Assembly (NCBI RefSeq): GCF_019024285.1
Contig: NZ_WMKZ01000014.1
Location: forward strand, 42,122-106,121
Reading direction: 5' to 3'
DNA from: Alkalihalobacterium elongatum
GTDB taxonomy: Bacteria; Bacillota; Bacilli; Bacillales; Bacillaceae_F
DNA length: 64,000 nucleotides
This document shows, in pieces, positions 43,100-51,471 of the stretch (position 1 is the stretch's first letter; each line of letters opens with the position of its first letter). The translations under genes and the position numbers were made by a program. The notes under the pieces were generated by a model that saw only the letters and a program-made list of their open reading frames with translations, had not been told where the DNA came from and ran no database searches.

Positions 43100-44398
43100 C
43101 TAATGATTGGATAACTCCTGCTGCTCATCTTTCAACAGTTTTTTCTCATGGTCAATAGAGCTTATTGGTAATTTTAAGATAAATGCTGTACCTTTTCCAG
43201 GTTGACTAACTACATTAATCGTTCCACCAATAGCTTCAACAATATTATAGACAACCATCATGCCAAGACCTGTGCCTTTGTCACCTTTTGAAGAAAAATA
43301 TGGCTCCCCTAGCCGGCTTAATTGTTCCTCTGACATACCAATTCCTGTATCTTTAATTGTTAAAAATATAAAGCCATTTTTAGCCTCTAAAGAAACATAC
43401 AGTGTTCCGCCATTAGGCATAGCTTCAATCGCATTTTTATACAAATTAATTAAAGCTTGCTGCAATTTTTGTTTATTTGCCTTAATTGAAAACGTCAATG
43501 AGTTAGTTTTTATATCTACACAATTGGCATTTGCCAATGGACGTATGACTTCAATTGAACTTTGGACTAAATCATCTCCGTCTATAATCTCTAATTCACC
43601 ATTCGTTGGTTTTGTAAATGACAAATATTCTGTAATAATATTTTCTGCTCGTTCCACTTCACTTATGGCTATCGAAACATATTTATCTAACTCTTTTCTT
43701 TTAATGCTAGGACTTTTCATTAACTGTAAAAAGCCTTTAACAGTCGTCATCGGATTTCGAATTTCGTGCGTAAAACTAGAAGCAACATGGCTGACAATCT
43801 CCATCTTCTCTGAGCGAATAACATGTTCATTCAAATTTCTCAGCTTATGAATGGTCTCACTTAACGCAACAAAAAAAGTGATTGTTAACAAGTGCAGGAG
43901 AACGATATTAAAAATAAGTACCGATGATAATACTTCATTATATACAATTCCTATAGCAACAAGACAAGGAACAGGTGTTATGAAACCTACTGCTAAACTT
44001 AGTAATATTCGCTGACGATACACAAGAGAAAGAAACCACCGAGATAAAGACCCAATAAATAACCCATGGAACAGTGCAACAAAAATGGCAAGAGAAACCC
44101 CGTCACCTCCCAGAAGCAGTCGATACCCAATTAAAATGCTAACGAGCAGAAAAATCGTCCGCCATCCTCCATATAAACCAGCCAAAGCAATAGGTACTAA
44201 TCTCAAATCAAACAAAAAGCCTTGAGCAGTTTGAATGGGAAAAGACATACAGAGGATTACAGCCAATGCTGCGAAAAAATTCAAACTAACTTTATTCAGG
44301 TTAAATGCCCCACGGTTTTTTAATTGAAAAGAAATAAAAACACAATAACAAACGAACATGAAAAAAAAGTTGAATACTAAATCTTTTAATATATCCAA
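43100..44398 (-). CDS. KinB-like membrane sensor histidine kinase
   Basis: A 432-residue kinase. The first 190 residues form about six membrane segments with the 5TMR-LYT pattern (DLRLVPIALAGLYGGWRTIF at about 64-83, then GVSLAIFVALFHGLFIG). Then come HisKA with the phosphoacceptor His in SSFTHEIRNPMTTVKGFLQL (about 210) and HATPase with N (LINLYKNAIEAMP), G1 (IKDTGIGMSEEQ) and G2 (GDKGTGLGMMVVYNI) boxes. This layout is that of KinB/KinD-type sporulation kinases that feed the Spo0A phosphorelay. No response regulator is adjacent, as usual for those kinases. A terminator 50 bp upstream of the ATG, preceded by a c-di-GMP-riboswitch-like stretch, suggests control by attenuation. Confidence 0.87.
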   Translation of the reverse strand: MDILKDLVFNFFFMFVCYCVFISFQLKNRGAFNLNKVSLNFFAALAVILCMSFPIQTAQGFLFDLRLVPIALAGLYGGWRTIFLLVSILIGYRLLLGGDGVSLAIFVALFHGLFIGSLSRWFLSLVYRQRILLSLAVGFITPVPCLVAIGIVYNEVLSSVLIFNIVLLHLLTITFFVALSETIHKLRNLNEHVIRSEKMEIVSHVASSFTHEIRNPMTTVKGFLQLMKSPSIKRKELDKYVSIAISEVERAENIITEYLSFTKPTNGELEIIDGDDLVQSSIEVIRPLANANCVDIKTNSLTFSIKANKQKLQQALINLYKNAIEAMPNGGTLYVSLEAKNGFIFLTIKDTGIGMSEEQLSRLGEPYFSSKGDKGTGLGMMVVYNIVEAIGGTINVVSQPGKGTAFILKLPISSIDHEKKLLKDEQQELSNH

Positions 44399-44448
44399 TA
44401 GAGCTCACATCTTTCTAACTTAGATTTTATATTCGTTTTTTAGGCAAC

Positions 44449-44500
44449 TAAAAAAGCCAAAGTAAGAGTAGCATAAACCGCTATCTCCTACTTTGGCTTT
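44449..44500 (-). terminator. Leader terminator (possible attenuator) before the KinB-like gene
   Basis: AAAGCCAAAGTA / TACTTTGGCTTT plus further pairing (GAG-TAGC / GCTA-CTC), then TTTTTT on the minus strand. There is no recognisable minus-strand gene in the 480 bp upstream, so the terminator is best explained as part of the kinase mRNA leader. Confidence 0.72.
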
Positions 44501-44514
44501 AAACTCTAGCATTT

Positions 44515-44600
44515 ATCTAAAGAATCTTTACCTGTTACTAGCTTTTTAGCTTTGTGTCCCATTTATAATAGAGCTAGGCATTCATTTCCTAGTATCCTTT
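44515..44600 (-). ncRNA. Candidate (weak) c-di-GMP-I-like riboswitch in the KinB-like leader
   Basis: On the minus strand, AATGGGACACAAAGCTA...AGCTAGTAA resembles the GEMM core (GGGACGCAAAGC...GCCUAA), with one A for the usual G in GGGACGC. A hairpin TATT/AATG lies before it and CTAGC/GCTAG pairing could close the whole. The 3' end does not show a clear GGUUACC-like segment, so this may be a diverged or dead copy. It is directly followed by an intrinsic terminator and the kinase gene. Confidence 0.35.
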
Positions 44601-44842
44601 TTAAGAATATAACAAAATAGAGAAATTTTCAATGTGACATGGGATTGGTTCTTTATTCCCTTTTAGGTTTTTTAAATGGTAAAGAAGTATGAAACAAACC
44701 GCCTTATACTACTCCAACAATGTTGGAATTTGTCGATAAAATTATATTTCCTTTTTTTGCATTCTAACTATAATGAAATTATAGGCATTTATACATAGGT
44801 ATTTGATGTGGCCACGAAAATTATCCATGTATAGCGTTTCAA

Positions 44843-44944
44843 ACAGGTAATTAGTTTTATCTCAAAAGAATGGGACGCGAAGAAGTATAACCTTCATTTG
44901 GACACTTGGGTTATATGGAGCTGGTAGTGTAACCGACCCTCTTA
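44843..44944 (+). promoter_or_regulatory. Probable c-di-GMP-I (GEMM) riboswitch with RBS-masking arm
   Basis: The stretch has the order of conserved pieces of the c-di-GMP-I aptamer: GGTAATT, a small hairpin with CAAA loop (ATCTCAAAAGAAT), the invariant-like GGGACGCGAAG, a second arm (TATAACC / GGGTTATA), then GGAGCTGGTAG and GTAACCGACC. Right after the aptamer, CCTCTTA (44938-44944) is the exact complement of TAAGAGG (44972-44978), which contains the ribosome site of the next gene. Pairing of these two would block translation, so ligand binding probably switches the secreted protein gene on or off at that step. Confidence 0.62.
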
Positions 44945-44986
44945 TTTGATTTTAATTTAAAAAATTTAATTTAAGAGGAGAAATGG

Positions 44987-45490
44987 ATGATGAAGAAATT
45001 ATTAACTGGATTAGTAGCAGGTGCATTAGCAGTATCATTATTCGCAAGTTCTACATTTGCAGCGGTAACTTTCGATACAACATCAGGAACAGGATTTGTA
45101 GGTAAAGGTGATGTTCAAACAGCTTTAGGTTGGAATAACAAACAATTACAAGATTATGCTGATAAACTAGTGTTTACTTATGAGACTGTAGAAACGTTTG
45201 AAATTACAGTAGAATGGACCACTGGTGAGGGAACTAAGGGTGAAAAAACTCATACTGTTGAGCATAAAAGAACTTCAGCAGTTAATGGCAATGTAGAACA
45301 CCATGCAAGAACAGCTACTCAAATTACGGGCTTTAATTTAACAGGTCTGAAGTCAGTAACTACCGAAGGAAGCATTCCTAAATTTGGTGACACATTCCCA
45401 GGAAACTCTGGTCATGAAGTTACTAAGGTAGAACTTGTTTCAACCATAAGTACACTAAAAGTAAATGAAAAAGTTTTGCAGCAAGATTAA
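44987..45490 (+). CDS. Secreted protein of unknown function behind a c-di-GMP riboswitch
   Basis: A 167-residue exported protein: signal peptide with two Lys, a hydrophobic core and ASSTFA-AVT cleavage site (about residue 26). The mature part begins GTGFVGKGDVQTALGWNN, followed by Tyr/Thr-rich beta-strand-like segments and no Cys. I recognise the 'GFVGKGDVQ..LGWNN' opening as recurring in small secreted proteins of Gram-positive bacteria, but no function is known to me. Ribosome site AAGAGGAG. A matrix or surface role would fit c-di-GMP control. A strong terminator follows, so it is a single-gene unit. Confidence 0.75.
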   Translation: MMKKLLTGLVAGALAVSLFASSTFAAVTFDTTSGTGFVGKGDVQTALGWNNKQLQDYADKLVFTYETVETFEITVEWTTGEGTKGEKTHTVEHKRTSAVNGNVEHHARTATQITGFNLTGLKSVTTEGSIPKFGDTFPGNSGHEVTKVELVSTISTLKVNEKVLQQD

Positions 45491-45501
45491 AATAAACCAT
45501 T

Positions 45502-45535
45502 AGGAGCTAACTTATAATGTTAGCTCCTTTTTTTA
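45502..45535 (+). terminator. Terminator of the secreted protein gene
   Basis: AGGAGCTAAC / GTTAGCTCCT, perfect 10 bp, 7-base loop, then TTTTTTT. Confidence 0.93.
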
Positions 45536-46006
45536 TATATTATATACCATCACAGTTACTCCTCGAAAAATCTTGTTTCACTGTATGCTATCAATCCAAA
45601 AATAGATATTGTGCTATGAAGACGATTATCCGTAAAACACCTTTTCCTTCTCTATATTTTCACCAAACTCCATACTAGACCTATTTACTCATTTTCTATT
45701 ATTTACCTTAGATAAAAGCGAGTAAAAAAGCTAGTTTGCCTCTATTTTTGTCTGAATTTTCAGTATTTTGTAGGTATATATAATTAACCGAACTTTCTGT
45801 AAATAAAACCCTTTGGTAACCTACAGGAACAAATACCCGCATAATTGATATTTCCTACTTCTCCTCTAAGAAATAATGACTTTTTGGGGATATTTTCCTC
45901 CTCCTATATTAGATTATAATTTTTACCAATAGAATTGAGGCGGTGATTGCTAGATTTCACCACAACGATTCTTACATATTAAAAAATTATATAGGGGGTA
46001 ATTGTT
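45536..46006. other. Intergenic stretch upstream of the M14 peptidase
   Basis: About 470 AT-rich bases. No ORF with a ribosome site. A GGTGATTGCTAGATTTCACC hairpin (about 45941-45960) lies shortly before the AGGGGG ribosome site of the next gene; its role is unknown. Confidence 0.4.
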
Positions 46007-47128
46007 TTGCGAAAAGCGCTTATTTTTTTAGTGAGCATCTGTTTGTTACTATCTGTCTTTTCTTCTTCGGCATTTGCCAAGCAAAATCATCCATCTACTG
46101 AAGGAAATACGAATATCTCTAGTATCATAACGTATGATGACATGATTAAAGAGTTGAAAGCCCTTGAAAAAAGAAGTAAAGGTGAGCTAGAAGTATTTAC
46201 GTTAGATGAATTAGGTTATGAGTATAGTCAAAGTGAACAAGGCCGTGACTTATACGTCGCTAAAATTGGAAATGGTCCTGAAAAGGTGTGGATCCAAAGC
46301 CGAATTCACGGAGATGAGCCATACGGAACCGAAGCTTCATTGCACTTGCTTCAAATGTATATTAGCAATCAATCATCCCAATACCGTCAAGTATTAGAAG
46401 AACTTACGCTTTATATCATCCCGATGTATAATCCTGATGGAAGTGAAATGAATATCCGTCATACCGTATTAAGTGATAGCGGCACTAGAGTAGACTTGAA
46501 CCGTGACTGGGCTACAGGTGCATTTCAAGCCGTTGAGTCTAAAGCTTGGTACAGTTACTGGACAGATGTAAAGCCAGATTACGGAATTGACATTCACCAT
46601 CAAGGCTTAAAAACAGATTCACAAACAGGTGAGGCTATTACGATGTCGCTTGGTATTTCATTAGCTCCAGGCGGACCGACTCTACCAAACCTTAAAGACG
46701 GCTTATATGAAGACATTACACGCCAAATGCAAGTATACGTGTATGATGCTTTAAAAGATTATGGATTTATTAATATTGACCGTTACACAACGGGCAGCAG
46801 TAGAAATGGCTTCACTGAAATTGATATTCATGGTGGCGTTGTTTCAGCTATGATGCTTGGTCTAAACTATAATAACTTAAACGAAGACAATTATAGTCAC
46901 CCAGCTATTTTCTTTGAAACATCTGGAAATACGCGTGAAGGGAATTTAGGACAACGGGCTCGCGGCCATAATATTCGCCAAAATGCATTAGGTATTCAAG
47001 AACTAATCTATGGATTAGCATCAAAAGAAGTATTCGAAGTTGACGCTGAACGATGGAATGAGATTCCTCGACCAGACATCATTGGCTACCAAACTGATCA
47101 TTCTGGCTTTGTCCCTGTTGGATATTAA
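46007..47128 (+). CDS. Secreted M14-family zinc carboxypeptidase
   Basis: A 373-residue exported metallopeptidase. It begins with TTG, 8 bases after AGGGGG. Signal peptide about 1-25 (ends SSAFA). Zinc site: H-x-x-E in QSRIHGDEPYGTE (about 101-113) and a downstream His in DIHHQG (about 196-201); substrate-binding Asn-Arg in VDLNRDW (about 163-169); the catalytic Glu probably in IFFETSGN (about 304-311). The architecture is that of M14 carboxypeptidases acting on peptides or peptidoglycan stems. It is a single-gene unit with its own terminator. Confidence 0.88.
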   Translation: MRKALIFLVSICLLLSVFSSSAFAKQNHPSTEGNTNISSIITYDDMIKELKALEKRSKGELEVFTLDELGYEYSQSEQGRDLYVAKIGNGPEKVWIQSRIHGDEPYGTEASLHLLQMYISNQSSQYRQVLEELTLYIIPMYNPDGSEMNIRHTVLSDSGTRVDLNRDWATGAFQAVESKAWYSYWTDVKPDYGIDIHHQGLKTDSQTGEAITMSLGISLAPGGPTLPNLKDGLYEDITRQMQVYVYDALKDYGFINIDRYTTGSSRNGFTEIDIHGGVVSAMMLGLNYNNLNEDNYSHPAIFFETSGNTREGNLGQRARGHNIRQNALGIQELIYGLASKEVFEVDAERWNEIPRPDIIGYQTDHSGFVPVGY

Positions 47129-47148
47129 TTTCAAATACCACTTTAATG

Positions 47149-47176
47149 AAAAGGTACCTCACTGAGGTACCTTTTT
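47149..47176 (+). terminator. Terminator of the M14 peptidase gene
   Basis: AAAAGGTACCTC / GAGGTACCTTTT, 3-4 base loop, then T-rich. Confidence 0.92.
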
Positions 47177-47309
47177 ATCGTCAGATGGCCTTCTTTCCGA
47201 TAAAGTAATCGAACAACAGAAATAAATCTAATGTGCAAAAAAACAATAAAAATTTCTCAAACTTACAAAAAGTTACAAAATATACCCCTTTCTATCTAGT
47301 AAAATAATA

Positions 47310-47347
47310 ATAAAAGATTATAATAAAAGTAGGATAAAAGATTATAA
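47310..47347. repeat. Direct repeat ATAAAAGATTATAA in the YkuD-gene promoter region
   Basis: Two exact copies of ATAAAAGATTATAA, 47310-47323 and 47334-47347, 24 bp apart, 35-70 bp upstream of the start codon. They may be a promoter duplication or a regulator site. Confidence 0.6.
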
Positions 47348-47381
47348 CGTCTAAGAACGTCGAAGGCCTGGGGGGATACAC

Positions 47382-48812
47382 GTGGGGTATGCTGTAGAAC
47401 AATCTGTTGAGAAAAATAATCTACCACTGAAAAGACCAATTAAGTGGTATAAAAAGTGGAAGTATATTCTATCAATTATTATTTTTACTATTGCCATTAT
47501 ATTGGCCGCCTTGATCTACTATCAAAATACACATTTTAATTCAAATATTACAATTAATGGCATAGAAGTAAATGGGCTAACAGCTTCTCAGGCGCTAGAA
47601 AAACTACAAACATCTACATTAAAAAACGAAATCTATGTTGGGGACCAACTCATTTTAGATGGAACAGAAACAAAGATGGTATTTACAGATAGTGACTTAC
47701 CTGAAATCAAAGGAATATTAAAAAAGCAATCAACCTTTTTCCCTTCTACAGAAGCTAAAACTTACTCTTTAGTACCGAGCAAACTAGATGAATATCGTCA
47801 TGGAGATCTAAGAACAGAGCTAGAACAAACACTCATCGACATGAATGATCAATTGATAGCTCCTGTAAATGCCCAAGCCATTTTAGAAGATGGAGAAATT
47901 ATTGTTTCTGAAAGTATCGATGGTGAGCAGTATGATGTCTTTAGTATATTAGATCAATTCGACAATCACGATTATACGAGTGAAATCTATTTAGAGCCTA
48001 TCTATTTAGAACCGATCAAGGAAGATAGTGAGCTTGTACAAAATCAAGTGAATAAGCTGCAAGACTTTCTTCAGCATACTATCGATTATAAGGTAGAAGA
48101 TCAAGTTTATTCCTTAAAAGCTAGTGATGTTATTATAAGTGCCTCTGTATCAGAAGATATGGATGTTATCATAAACGCACATACGATTCAGGACAAAGTA
48201 GCTGAAATTAACGATTCTCAATCAACATTAGGAAAAGATTTTACCTTTAAGACGCATTCAGGGTCAGTTATATCCATTAAAGGACAAGGTTATGGTTGGG
48301 CACTTAATGTTAAAGAAGAAACAACCATACTTCAAGAAGCTTTTGAAACAGGTGAGACAGCGATTTCCGCTTCTAATATTTACGGAAATGGCTGGAGCGG
48401 TGAAGGCTATGGCTACGGTGTTACGGCAAACAACGGCATCGGTCATACTTATGCCGAAGTGTCCATTGCAGAACAGCGTATGTGGATTTATAGAGAAGGA
48501 GAGCTAGTCTTAACCACCCATGTAGTTACTGGTGATCGTAGTAAAAATCAAGATACATTACGAGGAGTGTGGTACATCCTCTTTAAACGGACACCATACA
48601 CACTTACTAGTGATAGTTACGCAATTGACGTAGATTATTGGGCGCCATTTACTAACAGCGGACAAGGCTTCCACGACGCAGACTGGAGAAGTAACTGGTC
48701 AAGCACTGCCTACCATAATCAAGGATCAAATGGCTGCGTTAACGTACCTCCTAGTGTCATGAAAAAAGTGTACGATAATTTACGGGTCTACGATCCAGTT
48801 GTTATCTATTAA
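47382..48812 (+). CDS. Membrane-anchored L,D-transpeptidase (YkuD domain with VanW-type binding domains)
   Basis: A 476-residue cell-wall enzyme. It begins with GTG after GGGGGGAT. One N-terminal membrane anchor (about 27-48) faces the rest of the protein outward. Residues about 55-320 form two putative peptidoglycan-binding (PF12229-type) units, starting INGIEVNGLTASQALEKL. The C-terminal YkuD domain (about 345-476) has the catalytic His and Cys in AYHNQGSNGCVNVPPSVMKK (Cys about 452). It makes or remodels 3-3 peptide cross-links or anchors proteins to peptidoglycan. This arrangement is widespread in Gram-positive bacteria. Single-gene unit. Confidence 0.9.
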   Translation: MGYAVEQSVEKNNLPLKRPIKWYKKWKYILSIIIFTIAIILAALIYYQNTHFNSNITINGIEVNGLTASQALEKLQTSTLKNEIYVGDQLILDGTETKMVFTDSDLPEIKGILKKQSTFFPSTEAKTYSLVPSKLDEYRHGDLRTELEQTLIDMNDQLIAPVNAQAILEDGEIIVSESIDGEQYDVFSILDQFDNHDYTSEIYLEPIYLEPIKEDSELVQNQVNKLQDFLQHTIDYKVEDQVYSLKASDVIISASVSEDMDVIINAHTIQDKVAEINDSQSTLGKDFTFKTHSGSVISIKGQGYGWALNVKEETTILQEAFETGETAISASNIYGNGWSGEGYGYGVTANNGIGHTYAEVSIAEQRMWIYREGELVLTTHVVTGDRSKNQDTLRGVWYILFKRTPYTLTSDSYAIDVDYWAPFTNSGQGFHDADWRSNWSSTAYHNQGSNGCVNVPPSVMKKVYDNLRVYDPVVIY

Positions 48813-48819
48813 TGAAAGA

Positions 48820-48854
48820 AACCAGGAAATCACCGCTGATTTCCTGGTTTTTTA
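48820..48854 (+). terminator. Terminator of the L,D-transpeptidase gene
   Basis: AACCAGGAAATC / GATTTCCTGGTT, 6-base loop, then TTTTTT. Toward the minus strand there is also an A/T-rich flank, so it may help the convergent gene. Confidence 0.92.
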
Positions 48855-48939
48855 GGTTGAGTTTTAATTAATAAAAGTAAATCTTCCTTGTGAACGTAAG
48901 ACCAGTAGGCAAGTAAAAGTCCACCGTACCCAATGTTAT

Positions 48940-50055
48940 CTATAGCCCAAACGTTATCTCAATTTGTACAAGTTCTGATCGAGTACCGATACGAATAGGT
49001 GGTCCCCAAAACCCGAATCCAGAGGACACAATGGAATGTATCTGACCTTTTTGTAGATGGCCCCAATCGTTTTCATAAATCCGTTGAGTAATTAAATGGC
49101 CAGGAAAGACTTGGCCAAGATGTGTATGACCAGAGAGCATTAGGTCAATTCCTTGCTGTTCGGCAATCTGTAAATCATAAGGCTGGTGATCCATTAAAAT
49201 AACGGTTTTTGTTAGGTCAATCCCTTCAGTTAAATCAGCGATCTCTTCACGTTGGGCGTCTCTGCGATCTCTTCTCCCGACTAAAAGGATATTCTCATTA
49301 ACTAGTATTACTTCATCGTACAATACCCGTAAATTGCCTCTCTCTAGTGTTTCAATTAACTCATCCGTTGGGCCATCGTGCTTGTCATGGTTTCCGAGTG
49401 AGACATATACACCTAAAGGAGCAACGATTTCAGCTAAGATTTCATCAATGCCTTGATTAATAAACTGATTGATTTGATCATCAACAATGTCACCTGGCAA
49501 CAAGACGATATCTGGTTCAAGCTTATTAATATTTTTCACCATCTTCTTCGCCTGATCTTTACCAAAAAGAAGCCCAAAATGCATATCTGAAGCCATGACA
49601 ATATTCAGGTGCTCCATGGTTGGGTTTTCTTTCATAATACGAACATCGTAGGTTTGTACAGTAGGGCTGTAGGCATTGTACATTCCATACCCAACTAATA
49701 AAAAGACTAGCCCAACAATAACCATTCCAGGCCATTTATCGAGATGTTCCTTTGGCACTTGAGTTTTACGTAAGAACCAGACACTCAATTGCACAAGCGG
49801 CAAGAGAAGCACCAATAAATAGAATATCGCCATCCAGACCGAGCCGACAAAATATAAAATAACATTCTCAAACAATCTGCCCGTTATAAACGAAGTCGCA
49901 ACCACCGTCAACACAACAATGTACAGGACTTTTATTTTCCATGATAAGCTATTTTGTACCCTTGACCTCATCCATCCCCAGCCACTCTGGCCAATATAGA
50001 AGACGAGAATGCCATACAGTAACAGAAAAAACAGTCCAAAAAGAAGCAAAATCAT
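48940..50055 (-). CDS. Membrane-bound calcineurin-like metallophosphoesterase
   Basis: A 371-residue protein with four membrane segments in the first about 130 residues and a metallophosphoesterase domain after about 145. Metal motifs: MASDMHFG, LLPGDIVDD, LGNHDKHDG, LMDHQP and LSGHTHLGQVFPG, all complete. Similar Bacillus proteins (YkuE/YkoQ type) are thought to act on lipid or cell-wall phosphoesters at the membrane, but the substrate is not known. The start was placed at the ATG at 50055; an in-frame TTG nine bases upstream is possible since TGGGGAT overlaps it. Confidence 0.87.
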   Translation of the reverse strand: MILLLFGLFFLLLYGILVFYIGQSGWGWMRSRVQNSLSWKIKVLYIVVLTVVATSFITGRLFENVILYFVGSVWMAIFYLLVLLLPLVQLSVWFLRKTQVPKEHLDKWPGMVIVGLVFLLVGYGMYNAYSPTVQTYDVRIMKENPTMEHLNIVMASDMHFGLLFGKDQAKKMVKNINKLEPDIVLLPGDIVDDQINQFINQGIDEILAEIVAPLGVYVSLGNHDKHDGPTDELIETLERGNLRVLYDEVILVNENILLVGRRDRRDAQREEIADLTEGIDLTKTVILMDHQPYDLQIAEQQGIDLMLSGHTHLGQVFPGHLITQRIYENDWGHLQKGQIHSIVSSGFGFWGPPIRIGTRSELVQIEITFGL

Positions 50056-50064
50056 AATCCCCAA

Positions 50065-50485
50065 TCCATTAGGAAATGTTAAATTCTAACATTATGTTGT
50101 GCAGTTGCGTTGGAATTTAGTCAACTAATCTAGCTGATAGCTATCACTTCACGCGATGATTAATGAAAAAAAGTAACATAATCTTTATCTATGTTTACCT
50201 GGCATAAATCTCCAATTGTTGCGTAAGGGAATATCCGAAATGAGTGTCTAAACCAATACTTTTATCGTTATGGTAACGTTAATTGTTCTTCAAATAAAAT
50301 TACGTATTTATTTTTGGTACGGTTCACTGTAATCGTAACTCTATTATCTATATTGCTCGCCTATTCATATAATTTAGAGTTAGTTAATTCACTCTTTTAA
50401 TGCAAAAATAAAAGGAACAGCATAAAAAGTGTCCCTCACTTAGCAAAAGTAATTTTTCAGTTAACGCATTATTCTCTTTTATAAT
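50065..50485. other. Intergenic stretch, no confident gene
   Basis: About 420 bp. A short hydrophobic reading frame (RFTVIVTLLSILLAYS, about 50316-50370 plus strand) has no start codon or ribosome site and could be a gene remnant. No clear terminator is seen for the epimerase gene that ends at 50486. Confidence 0.4.
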
Positions 50486-51304
50486 CTAACTTTCGACTAT
50501 AGTTCCACCCCGAGTATATTCTTTTAGAAATGAGCCAAAGTTTTGTTTAGGCAGATATCCAAGTTCCTTCTTTTCTCGACTTAAATCATAAATTTGGATA
50601 GTGTTTGGGTATTTCATATTATGTTTTTTTATAATTCTTTTAGCACCTGGATAAACTTTGTTCCATATTTCAATTGGATATAGGGGATACTTTCTAATAT
50701 CCTCCATACTAAAAGGATCTTCTCTTATGATGTTGTATATTCCAAATTTTTGTTTACAGTGTACTGCCAAATTCACAGACTCAATTACATCACGACGATC
50801 AACTCCCCAATTAAGTAGTTTTTCCCCATAATCTCTAAGCGTTATCGTAGGTACAAAATCATCAGGACGAAGAATTATCACTTCTAATCCGTGGGTTTTA
50901 TGAAAGTACTTGCAAAGTTCCTCCCCCATAATCTTCGTGTAAGAATAAACAGATGTTCTTTTTCGGTATACATCCATGCTTGATATCCAAATAACTTTGC
51001 GAACTTGATTTCGGATAGCTGATTGAAACATTTCAAAAGTTCCAGTCATATTCAAGTTGAAAAAATCCCGTTCACTTCGCTTACTAGTGTAATACCCGTG
51101 TAAGGCGGCAGTATGAACAATGGTATCAACCCCCTCTGATGCTCTATCAAGTGCCCCTGGTTTACTGACATCTGCTTGATAAAATTCCATATTAGTATTA
51201 ATAGAAACAATATCAGATAAAATGAGTTGATGCCTCGATTTTAACAAACCTGTTACACCCGAACCTAAATTACCACCTGCACCTGTAATTAGGATTTTAT
51301 CCAT
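50486..51304 (-). CDS. NAD-dependent epimerase/dehydratase (extended SDR)
   Basis: A 272-residue nucleotide-sugar-type SDR. The start at 51304 was chosen for its AGGGAGAA ribosome site; the frame continues upstream to 51403 without one. Cofactor motif ITGAGGNLGSG (about 5-15), acidic residue after beta-2 (ILSDIVS), the catalytic pattern SSMDVYRKR...YSYTKIMGEEL with Tyr/Lys (about 122-127). The C-terminal part is shorter than in GalE. The sugar or other substrate cannot be told. It has no polysaccharide genes beside it; the next minus-strand gene upstream is a prolyl hydroxylase-like oxygenase. Confidence 0.82.
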   Translation of the reverse strand: MDKILITGAGGNLGSGVTGLLKSRHQLILSDIVSINTNMEFYQADVSKPGALDRASEGVDTIVHTAALHGYYTSKRSERDFFNLNMTGTFEMFQSAIRNQVRKVIWISSMDVYRKRTSVYSYTKIMGEELCKYFHKTHGLEVIILRPDDFVPTITLRDYGEKLLNWGVDRRDVIESVNLAVHCKQKFGIYNIIREDPFSMEDIRKYPLYPIEIWNKVYPGAKRIIKKHNMKYPNTIQIYDLSREKKELGYLPKQNFGSFLKEYTRGGTIVES

Positions 51305-51471
51305 ATTTTCTCCCTTAATAACAAGTTTTTGTCCTTTATTATTCTTTCCTCCATCCCCTACGAATTTCGGTCTTATAGTTATCAATAATCTACTTTTTTG
51401 CATAATTAATTGGCGTTAGAAAAAAGACAGTCCTACACATACAATCTACTATAAGAAACTTTCATTTTTAT

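Noticed and set aside
43260..43850. Plus-strand frame of 196 codons inside the KinB-like gene
   Set aside because: Antisense to the HisKA/HATPase domains, which are clearly coding on the minus strand.
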